Source of the DNA: Hyphomicrobium sp.
GTDB taxonomy: Bacteria > Pseudomonadota > Alphaproteobacteria > Rhizobiales > Hyphomicrobiaceae
Assembly (NCBI GenBank): GCA_019751875.1
Contig: JAIEMV010000019.1
Span: forward strand, 28,893 to 92,892
DNA: 64,000 nt
Direction of reading: 5' to 3'
Position numbers and translations under genes: made by a program. Shown here one piece after another: positions 34,062 through 44,108 of this stretch. Numbering within the stretch: position 1 is the first letter of the stretch; every line of letters starts with the position of its first letter. A model generated the notes under the pieces. The model made no database searches, was not told the origin of the DNA, and saw nothing but the letters and a program-made list of their open reading frames with translations.

Positions 34062-34925
34062 CTAGCTGACCGAGTGGCCTTCTCCAGCCGCATCCTTTGG
34101 GGACACGCGCAGTTCGCGGATCATGAGGCGGATCGTCAAGACGTACCACGACTTGTAGAACGCGTAGTAGAATCCGGCGGCGCCATCTAGAATACCGAGG
34201 CGAACGAAATACGCGTAGACGAAATAAAACCAGGGATACCACCAGCGCTCAAGGTGGGCATACTTGAAGCGCTGGCGACCCGTAAGTTGCTGGTGCGTCG
34301 CCGCGGCCTGTCGCTCCAGGAGAAGCGTGCGGCGCGCCTCCCAGAGCGCGTAGTCACGGTGGCGGTTGAGAAACGTCTCCAGGCTCCGAAGGTCCTGGTG
34401 CTCGATCGGGGTTTTGATTTCCCCGAGCTTGCCTTCGATGACTGGATGCTCGTGGACCTCCATGTCGAGTGTGGACCAGTGGTCCTCGTCGATCCGCTCA
34501 TAGAGACCTCTGCCGACACGAAAAAGTGCGAGTTTGCGTTGTGGAACGCCATGCCTCATTCTGCGGCCGAGAAAGCAATTCGTATAGTTGAGCCAAAATC
34601 CGTCATAACGTTCGCTCGCAATGGCTGAGGCGACGGCATGGCAGAACTCGTCGTTGACGATCTCATCAGCATCGAGAAACAAAACCCAGGGTGTCGAGGG
34701 TGGGTAATTGATGAGCGTCCAATTGCGCTTTTTTGGATAACGGCCGTCCCAATGGAATTGGAGGATCTTTGCCCCGTATTCTCTCGCTATGTCCTGAGTT
34801 CGGTCTGATGATCCTGAATCGACGACAACGACGCGGGCGAAGCGTTTCAGCTGTGCCAGACAGCGCGGTAGGTTTGCCTCCTCGTTCTTGACCGGGATGA
34901 CGACCGTTATCGGAATTTCAGTCAC
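34062..34925 (-). CDS. glycosyltransferase family 2 (WaaE/KdtX-like)
   Basis: 287 aa. GT-A fold: ITVVIPVKNEEANLPRCLAQ at the start, VVVDSGSSDRTQDIA and the DxD motif in WVLFLDADEIVNDEF (about residue 80). The KRNWTLINYP stretch and the aromatic-rich C-terminus (KYAHLERWWYPWFYFVYAYF) resemble the WaaE/KdtX group, which moves glucose from UDP-glucose. It may bind membranes by its C-terminal hydrophobic part. Its ATG overlaps the stop of the acetyltransferase gene (ATGA), so the two are coupled. Confidence 0.88.
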   Translation of the reverse strand: MTEIPITVVIPVKNEEANLPRCLAQLKRFARVVVVDSGSSDRTQDIAREYGAKILQFHWDGRYPKKRNWTLINYPPSTPWVLFLDADEIVNDEFCHAVASAIASERYDGFWLNYTNCFLGRRMRHGVPQRKLALFRVGRGLYERIDEDHWSTLDMEVHEHPVIEGKLGEIKTPIEHQDLRSLETFLNRHRDYALWEARRTLLLERQAAATHQQLTGRQRFKYAHLERWWYPWFYFVYAYFVRLGILDGAAGFYYAFYKSWYVLTIRLMIRELRVSPKDAAGEGHSVS

Positions 34926-35503
34926 TCAAAAGGCTTCCCGGACCAGGTGCGCTTTTTAATCACGCGAGCAGGATTGCCGACGACGATGGCGTCTTCATCG
35001 ACATCTTTCATGACGACTGCTCGCGCTCCGACGATGGCGCCACTTCCAATGGTTACATCCGGCCCGATGAATGCGTCGGCGCATATCCAAGCGTCATCGC
35101 CGACGACAATCGGCGACTTGATAAGCGGCATTGTCGGATCGCGATAATCATGGGTGCCGGCGCACACATGTGCGCCTTGAGAAATCGTGCACCGCTCACC
35201 AAGGCGGATCGGACCGAGGGCATAAAGTATCACGCGGTCACCCACAGCGGCATGTGCGCCTATTCTCACGTTCCAGGGAATGGCGATCTTTACGGTGGGA
35301 TAAATGTGCACGTCATTTGCGATCGTCGCGCCGAACAGTCGAAGCAGTGCTCTTCTCCAGGCCCACAATGGCCTGGGGCTGAGCGCAAATAGCGGGTGCG
35401 CCGCGCTCCACAGTATGCGGCCGACACGTTCTTTGCGCGTCCACTTTGTAGCCCGCCTGTTGGCTGCGATGTCCAGCGGACGGCACCTTTCGCTATAACT
35501 CAT
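34922..35503 (-). CDS. WcaF-type acetyltransferase
   Basis: 193 aa. The left-handed beta-helix (hexapeptide repeat) pattern is clear: IGAHAAVGDRVILYALGPIR, ISQGAHVCAGTHDY and IGPDVTIGSGAIVGARAVVM. This matches the putative colanic acid acetyltransferase WcaF family, which O-acetylates a sugar with acetyl-CoA. The N-terminus (WTRKERVGRILW) is the usual membrane-facing helix. It sits 2 nt after the GT4 gene at 35506 and overlaps the next GT, so all three are one transcript. Confidence 0.88.
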   Translation of the reverse strand: MSYSERCRPLDIAANRRATKWTRKERVGRILWSAAHPLFALSPRPLWAWRRALLRLFGATIANDVHIYPTVKIAIPWNVRIGAHAAVGDRVILYALGPIRLGERCTISQGAHVCAGTHDYRDPTMPLIKSPIVVGDDAWICADAFIGPDVTIGSGAIVGARAVVMKDVDEDAIVVGNPARVIKKRTWSGKPFE

Positions 35504-35505
35504 CG

Positions 35506-36666
35506 CTAGACCAGCAGCACGGTGGATGGTCTGGGGCCGTCATTTCGCAGCCACGCATAGACGGCGCTCATGTCGGTCGCCACACGCTGCCAAATGAAGT
35601 CGCGCTCCATCCACGCGCGACCGCGCCGCCCCATCGTGGCCAGCTCGGCAGGATCGGTTTCCATTGCTATAATTAAAGCCCGCGCCAGAGCCTCGACGCC
35701 ATGATCTATCCACCAGCCGCACCGTTCGAGCTCGAGGCCCGGCCACGGCGCTCCCGTTGTTGCAATCACCGGAACCTCGGCTGCTAGAGCCTCGGCGACA
35801 ACGATTCCAAAATTCTCGTTACGCGTCGGCAGCGCGAAGACGTCCGCATCGCGATAGACTGCAAGTTTATCCTCGCCGTACACCGCGCCCTCGATGATCA
35901 ACCGCTCCAGTCCGAGCGCAACCACCAGTCGCCTCAGTTCTTCGTCGTGTCCGCCCTCGCTTGGGCCCACGATGCGCACCTGCCAGTCAGGGTAGCGCTG
36001 CTCCACCATGGCCCAGGCGCGAACTAGAACATCGAGTGCCTTTTTCGGGTGCAGGCGACCAAGCGACAGGATCGTCTTGCGTCCTGCGCCATGCGCTGTG
36101 ATCGCGCGATGCTCCCGGGGGGGCGGTACGTCGATACCGTTGGGGATTACGGCAACGGGATTGGTGAACCCCAGGGCGCGGATCTCGTGGTATTCAGACA
36201 TGGCTGTGGCATGAAGACAGTCGGCCGCCTGCAGCGCGGACTTCTGCCAAAGGTGCCAAATCGGCCGCTTCTTCCACGTCGAGATATTCAGCGCCGCCGA
36301 CGCAAGCATACCTCGCGGCGAATGCACGATCCGCGTGCTCGGCGCCTTCATTTTTATCCACGCTGGATAGAGGTTCGGCAAGAGCCACAAGCCGTGGACG
36401 TGCAGGAGCGCACCTTCTCGAGCGTCCTGGCACAATGCGTTGCGAAGCGCACTGCACCCTCTCATTATGGTTGTCACTCCCTTATCGGCGGAATGCTGGG
36501 TCACAGCATTGATCAAGTGGCCGGTCGCAACGCCCCCGATCGGCGCTCGCGCGACGCAACGCACGTACGCAGAGACGCCCGCAGCATTCAATGCCGCGCT
36601 CAAGGCCGGCACGGTATAAGACGGACCGCCATCGGCTTTGCCGAGCCCGGCAACAACATGCGTCAC
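35506..36666 (-). CDS. glycosyltransferase family 4
   Basis: 386 aa from GTG 36666. The frame is open upstream to 36987 but this overlaps the polymerase gene, and the family start (VTHVVAGLGKADGGPSYTVP) fits the GTG; no strong ribosome site was seen. GT-B motifs: ILSLGRLHPKKALDVLVRAW and the GT4 E-x7-E stretch ENFGIVVAEALAAEVPVIAT. It probably adds one sugar of the EPS repeat. The start is the least certain part of the call. Confidence 0.82.
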   Translation of the reverse strand: MTHVVAGLGKADGGPSYTVPALSAALNAAGVSAYVRCVARAPIGGVATGHLINAVTQHSADKGVTTIMRGCSALRNALCQDAREGALLHVHGLWLLPNLYPAWIKMKAPSTRIVHSPRGMLASAALNISTWKKRPIWHLWQKSALQAADCLHATAMSEYHEIRALGFTNPVAVIPNGIDVPPPREHRAITAHGAGRKTILSLGRLHPKKALDVLVRAWAMVEQRYPDWQVRIVGPSEGGHDEELRRLVVALGLERLIIEGAVYGEDKLAVYRDADVFALPTRNENFGIVVAEALAAEVPVIATTGAPWPGLELERCGWWIDHGVEALARALIIAMETDPAELATMGRRGRAWMERDFIWQRVATDMSAVYAWLRNDGPRPSTVLLV

Positions 36667-36710
36667 CGCCAAATCGGTATGCTGGGCACTCCGGGACAAG
36701 GCTTCGCGCG

Positions 36711-38174
36711 TCACGGGCGTTGCGGTCCAACCAAAATGAGTGGGAGGCCTTGCGACGCCACAATGCGGGGCACGATGTACCTTTGCATTGCGATCGCCAG
36801 CACCGAGGTGAAGACGAACGAGCCGATCAACTTGATGTAGGCCGTTCCAAAGTAGGCAATTGGCAGGACGATCATGACGCAAAAGCCCGCGCTTAGGATG
36901 GCGGGACATTTTCGATTGTCCCGCAGTATCCGATAAACGAAGGCGACCATGAGACCGATGAAAAATTCCGCCGCTAGAGCTCCCCACACGCCGAAGTCAA
37001 TGTACAGCTCGCCGAGATTTCCGATACTGATCGAGGTGTTTTCATCCCAGGTGTACGTCAAGCCCGTGTATTTCTTCATCACTTCGGTATCGCTTGGCAA
37101 CGGCGGCTTGTTGGGGGAAATGAACCTTGGCATTGTAATATGCGAGATCACGCCCAACGTCAGGTTTCCGTCCTCGTGGGGCATGGCTTCTGGAACATTC
37201 AGCATGACGAGGGCCAAAAACTCGATATAGCCGTGCCGGCTGACGAGCCGATCGAAGCCTTCCACCAGCATCGTGCCATTGAGATGGGTGACAGCTTGAG
37301 CGATAAAGCCGAGCCGCTCATCGAGCGGCACCTGAACCATCTGTGCGCCAGTTCCCTGATTGATCAGGGATCGATACTCGACTTTGATTGCAGTCCAGAA
37401 CGTCGCAACGAAGAGAACGACGGCAGCCACGAGCGCTGCGGCGATGACATCCCCGGCCTTCAGTCGAGGCCGGGCGGCCATGACGGCTACCACGAGGGTG
37501 AGAAGCGAATTCTTGAACTCAGCGAAGAAGCCGGTCATTCCCATCACGACTTCGAACGTTGCCACGCTGGCAAGCAGTCCGTAGTTCCTCTTGTTGAGCA
37601 AGCACCAGAAGGCGATAAGGAAGATGCCGACATACTTCACGCCCGCGGCATTTCCAAAGAGCTCACGGGCTGGGCCAGCCACACCACTCAGTGCGCCGAA
37701 AAAATAACCAAGCGCAATTGCCCCTAACCCAAACCTCACCACCGAAGTCAAGCTCATGAGGCGGGCTTCCATCTGCAGGCGCTCGGAGAATGAAGCCGCG
37801 CCCGGGTAGAGCGATCCGACGCGCAGCCCCAAAGCCAGAGCTGTCACGCCAGCAAAGCCGTATGCCGCGGAGGTTTCCATATCAGCGCCATACAGAGACA
37901 TTTCGTTGAGCGTGATCTGCTTCCAGATCGTGGCCAATGGGTAGGCTGCGACTTCGGACCATTGGAACAGCACGGGGAGAAGAAGTATGGGCGGATCATT
38001 CGCGCGCCAAAGGAGGGCGAGGATCACGATCAGGGAAAGCCCGGACAAGGCGACGGCGACTGTACTTGGGCTGGCCAAGGCGAGGATCGGTGTCGCCACG
38101 GCGGTTGCAAGCATTGCCGCACGGGCCGCAAGTGGCCGCGACTTCCTGCGCGTCGTCGCTCTGTTGCTATTCAA
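36711..38174 (-). CDS. Wzy-like EPS polymerase / multi-pass membrane protein
   Basis: 487 aa with about 10-12 hydrophobic segments, for example LSLIVILALLWRA, LGAIALGYFFGALSG and VIAAALVAAVVLFVATFW. A large polar loop between residues about 275 and 390 carries many charged residues and the stretch YTWDENTSISIGNLGELYID, the usual place for the active loop of Wzy-type polymerases. Family-level identity is by topology and position among GT genes; sequence motifs for this family are weak. It is probably the polymerase or another late membrane step. Confidence 0.72.
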   Translation of the reverse strand: MNSNRATTRRKSRPLAARAAMLATAVATPILALASPSTVAVALSGLSLIVILALLWRANDPPILLLPVLFQWSEVAAYPLATIWKQITLNEMSLYGADMETSAAYGFAGVTALALGLRVGSLYPGAASFSERLQMEARLMSLTSVVRFGLGAIALGYFFGALSGVAGPARELFGNAAGVKYVGIFLIAFWCLLNKRNYGLLASVATFEVVMGMTGFFAEFKNSLLTLVVAVMAARPRLKAGDVIAAALVAAVVLFVATFWTAIKVEYRSLINQGTGAQMVQVPLDERLGFIAQAVTHLNGTMLVEGFDRLVSRHGYIEFLALVMLNVPEAMPHEDGNLTLGVISHITMPRFISPNKPPLPSDTEVMKKYTGLTYTWDENTSISIGNLGELYIDFGVWGALAAEFFIGLMVAFVYRILRDNRKCPAILSAGFCVMIVLPIAYFGTAYIKLIGSFVFTSVLAIAMQRYIVPRIVASQGLPLILVGPQRP

Positions 38175-38204
38175 GCGTTTGCTTGCCCCATAGCCACGAG
38201 AACA

Positions 38205-39359
38205 TCAACTTGCCGCTAATCTACGGAGAGCTATCTCGATTCCATCGGCAGCGGCCTCAATACCATAAGCCTGCGAAATCTTCTTGATCTCGTCGGCTGA
38301 AGGTGGCGTTCCTAAGACGGCTCCTAACGAATGGGCGAGCGCCGGTCGGTCGCCGACAGGGAAAGTTCGTCCGATTTTCCCATCCGCAGCTAAGTCAGGC
38401 GCGCAACCGACCGCCTCTGAAACGACCACGGGTTTCCCACTCGCGAGCGCCTCGTTGACGACAAGCCCCCAGGTCTCGCATTCCGACGGCAGGACCAGAA
38501 CATCTGCGGCTGCGTAGACAGCAGGCATCTGTGTCTGATTGCAGAAGCCCAGCAGATGCAACGGTAAATCGAGCGTGTCTGCGCGGTCGCGGATCGAAGC
38601 TTCCAGTGGTCCAGAGCCCGCCATCATCACATGAAGCGAGAGCCCGTCCCGTCGAGCCAGCGCGGCGGCCTCGATTACGTCGAGCGGTCGCTTGATGGGG
38701 AGCAGCTTGCCGGCGAACAGCACCACTTTTGCTTCCGGCGCGATGCTGAGTTGCGCGCGCAGTGCATCGCGAGCTGCGGGCGTGGCACGCTCCGCGAAGA
38801 ATGCTGTGTCGACGCAGTGTGGCGCATTGAACAGTCGCTCCTTCGGGTAGCCGTAGTGCTCCCAGTAGGTGCGGTTGCGTTTCCCCACGATCAAGGCCGC
38901 ATCAAATTGTCGAAGGAAATGTGGATAGACCGCGCGTTTTGCCGCCTTCTTGAGCGCACCGCGGGGCGTGTCGAGATGGCTGTCGCCCCGCGTCATCACG
39001 GGGAGGCCCATCCGCTTTGCTGCAGCCAGTCCCTGGATGAAGGACTTCAGATACCAACCCATAAGAAGCAGGGCATCGAACCGCCCATTGCGCAGTATCT
39101 TGCTGATCTCTGGCGTATCGACGCCGGAAAAGCGACCGAGCCCCGGATCACGCGCGACGTTGTTCAAAAAGACGTGCGGGTATCCTGAGAGCAGATCCAC
39201 GTCCCAGGAAAAGCCCACCCCGAAGCCCGCCTGTGCGTGATCGTGCGCCGTTGCATTGTGGGCATAGTAGACCGTTAGATCGAGCCGGTTCGCAAGCTCG
39301 CGAAAGAGGGGCGCGTAGTACTGCACGGGGTGGGATGCGAGTACGGCGAGACGCGCCAT
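38205..39359 (-). CDS. glycosyltransferase family 4
   Basis: 384 aa from ATG 39359, which gives the usual family start (MARLAVLASHPVQYYAPLFR); the in-frame ATG at 39392 is less suitable. GT-B motifs: KVVLFAGKLLPIKRPLDVIE (donor domain) and VLVLPSECETWGLVVNEALA with the E-x7-E pattern near residue 295. Substrate unknown. Separated from the polymerase by 30 nt on the same strand. Confidence 0.88.
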   Translation of the reverse strand: MARLAVLASHPVQYYAPLFRELANRLDLTVYYAHNATAHDHAQAGFGVGFSWDVDLLSGYPHVFLNNVARDPGLGRFSGVDTPEISKILRNGRFDALLLMGWYLKSFIQGLAAAKRMGLPVMTRGDSHLDTPRGALKKAAKRAVYPHFLRQFDAALIVGKRNRTYWEHYGYPKERLFNAPHCVDTAFFAERATPAARDALRAQLSIAPEAKVVLFAGKLLPIKRPLDVIEAAALARRDGLSLHVMMAGSGPLEASIRDRADTLDLPLHLLGFCNQTQMPAVYAAADVLVLPSECETWGLVVNEALASGKPVVVSEAVGCAPDLAADGKIGRTFPVGDRPALAHSLGAVLGTPPSADEIKKISQAYGIEAAADGIEIALRRLAAS

Positions 39360-39434
39360 GCACTCAAATCGCGGCAATCGGATGCGCCGCAACGCAGCGC
39401 ATGGCTGAATGGATGGCTGAACTTTTGACAGGTC

Positions 39435-40769
39435 TCATGAAGGGTTCAGCATGGACGTTGTTGCGGCATTCTCGACTGATCCGCTCGACGTAATGCCGTC
39501 GAAGATTTCGGCATATCTTTTGGCGACGGCTTGGGCGGTGAAGCCTTCATAGGCGGATGGATCGGCGCGGCCGAGATTCTCCGGGTTAATCACCAATTTC
39601 ACAAGCGCCTCTGCAATCTTCGCAGGAAGCGCACGGAGTTCGTCCTGCCTATCAAAAGCCATTGCGATGCCGCCGCCAACCTGAGCAAGGACTGTGTGAG
39701 CGCTGCTGGCGCGATGAAACACTGACAGAAATGGCCGACCAGACATAAGGCCAGGATAGATCTTCGACGCCGTGTAATGGGGCTCGTTGGAACCTATCAA
39801 GAGGATGCCTTCGGAGCGCGCCAGCACTGAGATGGCATCGAGAAACGGAACCCTCTGCGGGATTTCTTCGACGCCCGAATCCACACCGATTGCGCGCGCC
39901 AACGGTAGAACGCGAAACGTGGTGGTGTGATTGGGCTGATTACTGGTTCCCACGAACAGCAGGCGAACATTTGCCATCACGGCAGGATATTGGCTGCGTG
40001 CCATGACGAAGGCTTTCAGAACCTGTTCCACGACCGGCGCGCTTCGCGGCATGAACGTTCCCACGAAGGCAAGTGTCCGCTGTGCCGGCTCCCACTTCAC
40101 CGGACTGTCGTCGGACACAGAGTGAAAGCGCAAGGCATCGTAGTCTGCCGGATCGCCACCAATTGGAATGGCTGCCATCTTTTTGGCGTTCAGCCACGGG
40201 TAACGCGCGATCATCTCGGCGTTCTGCGTTTCGGATACTGAGGTTACGAAGTCAGACGCCCGTAGTGACTGCGGCTCGAGAATTTTCGCGAGACGATACG
40301 CTACCCCCGCCTTTGACCAGCGCGGCTGATCAGCTCCCCAATTCGAGACCCACGGATCTTGGAAATCAAGAATGACCGGCACGCTGAAACGGCGCTTGAT
40401 TTCACTTGAGAGAAGCATCGGATAGAATGGCGAACCGGTGATCAACACGGCGCCTATGGATCGTGTTTCGAGTAAGTGCATTGCAGCCCGGCGTAACGGC
40501 CCCCACGCCCGGAGGCTAATCTCGCCTATCCCAATGGTCCTGCACGACCGCGCAGACAGGGCCGGCACCTTCACGACCTCGACCGAGGGCGGGACCAGGG
40601 ATGCGAGGCCGGGATCCAAGCGCTGCTCATGGTACCTTTCGTCGACACACAGGATGATCGGTGTCCAACCGGCTGCCGGCAGGTGCTTGGCCAAATGGCG
40701 CGCGCGATGCACGCCTGCCAGTGTCGATGGCGGGAAGTAAGGCGAGACGATGAGACAGGTTTTCACCAC
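39435..40769 (-). CDS. glycosyltransferase, GT4-like
   Basis: 444 aa. A typical GT-B start (KTCLIVSPYFPPSTLAGVHR) and VILDFQDPWVSNWG in the N-terminal half, then AFVGTFMPRSAPVVEQVLKA. The donor half is divergent: SNEPHYTASKIYPGLMSGRP is seen where the E-x7-E is normally found. It may act on an unusual donor, or it may be a Wbx-type GT. Position in the GT row supports EPS assembly. Confidence 0.78.
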   Translation of the reverse strand: MVKTCLIVSPYFPPSTLAGVHRARHLAKHLPAAGWTPIILCVDERYHEQRLDPGLASLVPPSVEVVKVPALSARSCRTIGIGEISLRAWGPLRRAAMHLLETRSIGAVLITGSPFYPMLLSSEIKRRFSVPVILDFQDPWVSNWGADQPRWSKAGVAYRLAKILEPQSLRASDFVTSVSETQNAEMIARYPWLNAKKMAAIPIGGDPADYDALRFHSVSDDSPVKWEPAQRTLAFVGTFMPRSAPVVEQVLKAFVMARSQYPAVMANVRLLFVGTSNQPNHTTTFRVLPLARAIGVDSGVEEIPQRVPFLDAISVLARSEGILLIGSNEPHYTASKIYPGLMSGRPFLSVFHRASSAHTVLAQVGGGIAMAFDRQDELRALPAKIAEALVKLVINPENLGRADPSAYEGFTAQAVAKRYAEIFDGITSSGSVENAATTSMLNPS

Positions 40770-40790
40770 GCTAGCTTTTTGGCAGGAGCT

Positions 40791-42047
40791 TCATGCAGTC
40801 CTACCTCTGTCTCGTAGCGCTGCTTCGACCTTTGCGAGGAGCAGCGGAGCTTCCGCCTCCCAATTGAAACGCTCTTGTGCAAGGTGCCAAGCGTGAGCAC
40901 GGGCGGCAGCAAGGCATTGGGGATAGAGGAGCATGGCGTCAATTGCGGCCGCCAGTGCGGAAGCATCGCCCACGGTGAACAGCGTCATGGCAGATCCCAA
41001 ATCGGGAGCCAGTCGGCAGTGGGCGGTAATGCCGGACGCGACAACCGGTACGCCGCTGAGTAAATAGCTGAAGAGCTTGTTCGTGAGCGAAATCTGGCGA
41101 TTGCGGGTTGCTTCAAGCTCACCGACCAATCCAAGATCGTACGCTGCGCCCAGCCGTTCGAGTTCATCGGGCGGGGCGAGCGGAAGGAGATGCAGGCGGT
41201 CAGCAATGCCAGCTTGCAGAGCCGCCGTGCGAAGTTTCTCAGCATAGCTTCGCTCTGCTGCGCCGCGCAGATAGAAATGCGGGCGGCTCTCGGCACGGGC
41301 GATCGCTTCCAGTGCGGTTTCAAGTCCGCGGCCAGGACCTATCGTCTGTGAGAACCAGTAGATGCTCGGGCCCGGTTCAGCCGTCCCCTTAGACGTGGGT
41401 GCGGGTGGCGCATTTTGCAACGGGAACACGTTGTGGACCGTCGTTGGAAGAGGAATCTCGTAGGTTTCAGCATATGCCTCGGCAATCATCGGCGATGCGG
41501 CGGTTACAAAGGCTGCATGAGGCAGATAGCGGGCTTCGATCGTGTGAATGATGCGCTTATCGAGTGCGTGTCGAGGTGTGTCCGGGAGGTCGCCTAGATG
41601 GAAATCCTCGGCGTCAAAGGCATAGCGTGCATTGTAAAGCCTGGCGGCATACGCGGCCGCCGGCAGCGCAGCGACATAGTGAGCGATGTAGAGGTCGGCT
41701 TTGTGGCCAGCAGCCGCTGCGCGAAGATCAAGAGTTACTGGCGCGTGTGCTTCCTCGGCCAACCATGTCTCTATCCGAACCGTGGTTGATGCGAGAACCC
41801 TGGCTGCTCGCCGCGTCAACGTTTGGCGCAAATATGTGACGCGGCGAGCTTCTGTCGGGCCGAAGGGGACAGCGTGTGTTGAGCCGATCCTCCCCGCAAG
41901 CGGCTTATCATTGACGGTCCCCCAGTGCTTGTAGCTGCCATGCACGACGTGGACCTCGTGACCGGCCGCCTTTAATGCAAGGGCCTCCTTGACTAAGCGG
42001 GGATTGGTAGACAAGTGCCCGGGAGAGATCAGGCAAATGCGCGCCAT
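40791..42047 (-). CDS. glycosyltransferase, GT4-like
   Basis: 418 aa. It begins ARICLISPGHLSTNPRLVKE, seen in this subgroup of GT4 enzymes, with YWFSQTIGPGRGLETALEAI at the donor domain and LTNKLFSYLLSGVPVVASGI in the place of the usual E-x7-E. The Ala/Arg-rich helices fit a GT-B fold. It lies 6 nt from the GT at 42054 and 21 nt from the GT at 40769. Substrate unknown. Confidence 0.8.
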   Translation of the reverse strand: MARICLISPGHLSTNPRLVKEALALKAAGHEVHVVHGSYKHWGTVNDKPLAGRIGSTHAVPFGPTEARRVTYLRQTLTRRAARVLASTTVRIETWLAEEAHAPVTLDLRAAAAGHKADLYIAHYVAALPAAAYAARLYNARYAFDAEDFHLGDLPDTPRHALDKRIIHTIEARYLPHAAFVTAASPMIAEAYAETYEIPLPTTVHNVFPLQNAPPAPTSKGTAEPGPSIYWFSQTIGPGRGLETALEAIARAESRPHFYLRGAAERSYAEKLRTAALQAGIADRLHLLPLAPPDELERLGAAYDLGLVGELEATRNRQISLTNKLFSYLLSGVPVVASGITAHCRLAPDLGSAMTLFTVGDASALAAAIDAMLLYPQCLAAARAHAWHLAQERFNWEAEAPLLLAKVEAALRDRGRTA

Positions 42048-42053
42048 TGCGGG

Positions 42054-43130
42054 TCAGGCGGCCTGCCGACGTGCGGCAATCGCGTTGCTGTAAAGCGCCT
42101 CATATGCGGTCACGATCGCGGTATCGCTATAAAGCCTTTCGGCGCGCGCCCGGCAGGCGACGCGATCGAGCCCAGCTACGCGGTTAACAGCTGAGGCGAG
42201 GCCGTCGACATCATCGGCGACAATTCCGGTCACACCGTCCTCGATTACTTCAGGCACTGCGCCGCGACGAAATCCGAGCACCGGCGTGCCGCAAGCCATA
42301 GCTTCAGCCATCACTATGCCAAAAGGTTCCTCCCATAGGACCGGCATCAGGAGGGCGGCCGCCTTTCCCAAGAGAGCATTCTTCTGCTCATCGTCGACTG
42401 GGCCAACATGGCGGACCATGTCTCCGTCGACTTGCGACAGCACATGCGCCTCGACCCAGGATCGCTTTTCATCCGGAATATTGCCGGCAATCACGAGCCG
42501 GCGCCCGGTGCGCCGCGCGATTTCAATTGCAAGATGTGGACCCTTTATTTCTTCGATCCGCCCCAGGAAGACGAGAGGTGCATCAGGAGCCACTTCGGCG
42601 CGAAAGTTGTAGCGCTCGACGGAGACACCATTCGGAATAAGCGTCCATCGGCCGATCTGTTCGACCGAGCGCATCATCCAAAGGCTGATCGCGGAGAAGT
42701 GCAGCGTGCCACGTGAGAGCGCGAAGCCCCAACCGACGGTGCGCGGGCTGACCTCGCGCTGGTAACTCATGATCTTCGGGATATTGAGAGGCAGAATAGG
42801 AGCGAGATATGCAATGCGCGAGAAGGAATGAACAACATCGAAGCGCTCGCTTGCCACCAAACGAGCGAGCGTCGCAGAATTTCGCAACGTATCGGCGGGT
42901 GAGCGACTCGACGAGCCAGGCCAAGGAACAAGCCGGCCGGCGCTCGCACTTTCAGGATGGGCGAACAGGGTCACGTCGTGGCCACGCGCAGTCAGGCCGC
43001 GAGCCAGCATATCCACGATCCGCTCGATGCCGCCGTAGTGTAGGGGCGGGACCGGAATTTCGGGATCAGCAGTGAGGGCGATGCGGATTTCGTCAAACTC
43101 CAGGCCGGGCGGGAGCGAGACGTGCCGCAC
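42054..43130 (-). CDS. glycosyltransferase family 4
   Basis: 358 aa. Start at 43130 overlaps the GT2 gene by 38 nt; no better start is visible before IRIALTADPEIPVPPLHYGG. GT-B motifs: PLVFLGRIEEIKGPHLAIEI in the donor domain and EEPFGIVMAEAMACGTPVLG (E-x7-E, about residue 266-285). It is a typical retaining enzyme of the EPS row. Confidence 0.87.
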   Translation of the reverse strand: MRHVSLPPGLEFDEIRIALTADPEIPVPPLHYGGIERIVDMLARGLTARGHDVTLFAHPESASAGRLVPWPGSSSRSPADTLRNSATLARLVASERFDVVHSFSRIAYLAPILPLNIPKIMSYQREVSPRTVGWGFALSRGTLHFSAISLWMMRSVEQIGRWTLIPNGVSVERYNFRAEVAPDAPLVFLGRIEEIKGPHLAIEIARRTGRRLVIAGNIPDEKRSWVEAHVLSQVDGDMVRHVGPVDDEQKNALLGKAAALLMPVLWEEPFGIVMAEAMACGTPVLGFRRGAVPEVIEDGVTGIVADDVDGLASAVNRVAGLDRVACRARAERLYSDTAIVTAYEALYSNAIAARRQAA

Positions 43131-44088
43131 GGTTCAAGCGCAATCGCTCGGCTGCGTGCTGTACGTGGCGTGCGGCCTTCCAGCCGATCCAGGGGCGCAG
43201 CTTGTGAAAACCCGGGGGTCCATCAGGCGCGATGTCGGCACCGCCGAGTTCTGCTACGCGGCTGCGTATCTTGGCGCGCAGATCTGCGTGGTTGGGATAG
43301 TGCTGGTAGTCGAAGGCTTGAAGAATATTGGCACAGGCGCGCCGGGCGTGAGGGCTCGATCCTGCGGCAAGAAGATGCCCAGTGCCAAGCATGAGAGACA
43401 TGAACTGCGACTCGACGGCTTTACGGGACGTCGCTCCCGACAGGCTGCCTGATACGCCTGAGCGATAGTAGAGGCGGGCGGCGGGAGCGAACAGGATCTC
43501 GCGCGAGGCCAGGGCAACCCGGGTAAAATATTCGAAGTCGTTGATCAGTGACAGTCGCTCATCCCACAAGCCAGCGTCGTTCAGTACCTCGCGCGGGATC
43601 AACCACAGCGCACACTGCATCATCGGTCGGGCGGTCATCCATTCCGCTGCGAGCCAATCGACAGGCGCAGCATCGCGGTACATCGGCAACCGGGGAAAGA
43701 CTTCATCGCCTGGCGTCTCATTGTAAAATCTGGTCCACTCGCCCAACACAATAGCATCGCGACGATTATCCAGCCGTGCAACCTGGCGCGCGATCATGTC
43801 TGGCGCTAAAATGTCGTCGGCATCCAGAAACTTGATCAACTCTCCCTGAGATGCGGCAAGAGCTGCATTCGCCGCTGCGGACTGTCCCCGGTTCGCCTGA
43901 TCGATCAAGCGAACGCGATGTTCGTATTTCGCTAGTACTTCGCGCGAACGATCGGTCGATCCATCGTTGACCACCACGATGTCCAAATGCGGGTAGGTTT
44001 GAGCCAAGACGCTGTCCAACGCCGCAGCGATGAAGCGTTCGGCGTTGAAGCAGGGGATGCAGACAGAAACGAGTTTGGGGCTCATCAA
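43093..44088 (-). CDS. glycosyltransferase family 2
   Basis: 331 aa. GT-A fold: VSVCIPCFNAERFIAAALDS, VVVNDGSTDRSREVL and the DxD motif in LIKFLDADDILAPDM (about residue 95). It is an inverting enzyme by family. The next gene on the same strand (42054) begins before its stop. Substrate unknown. Confidence 0.87.
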   Translation of the reverse strand: MMSPKLVSVCIPCFNAERFIAAALDSVLAQTYPHLDIVVVNDGSTDRSREVLAKYEHRVRLIDQANRGQSAAANAALAASQGELIKFLDADDILAPDMIARQVARLDNRRDAIVLGEWTRFYNETPGDEVFPRLPMYRDAAPVDWLAAEWMTARPMMQCALWLIPREVLNDAGLWDERLSLINDFEYFTRVALASREILFAPAARLYYRSGVSGSLSGATSRKAVESQFMSLMLGTGHLLAAGSSPHARRACANILQAFDYQHYPNHADLRAKIRSRVAELGGADIAPDGPPGFHKLRPWIGWKAARHVQHAAERLRLNRAARLAPARPGV

Positions 44089-44108
44089 AGTGCTGGCTGC
44101 CGCACGTC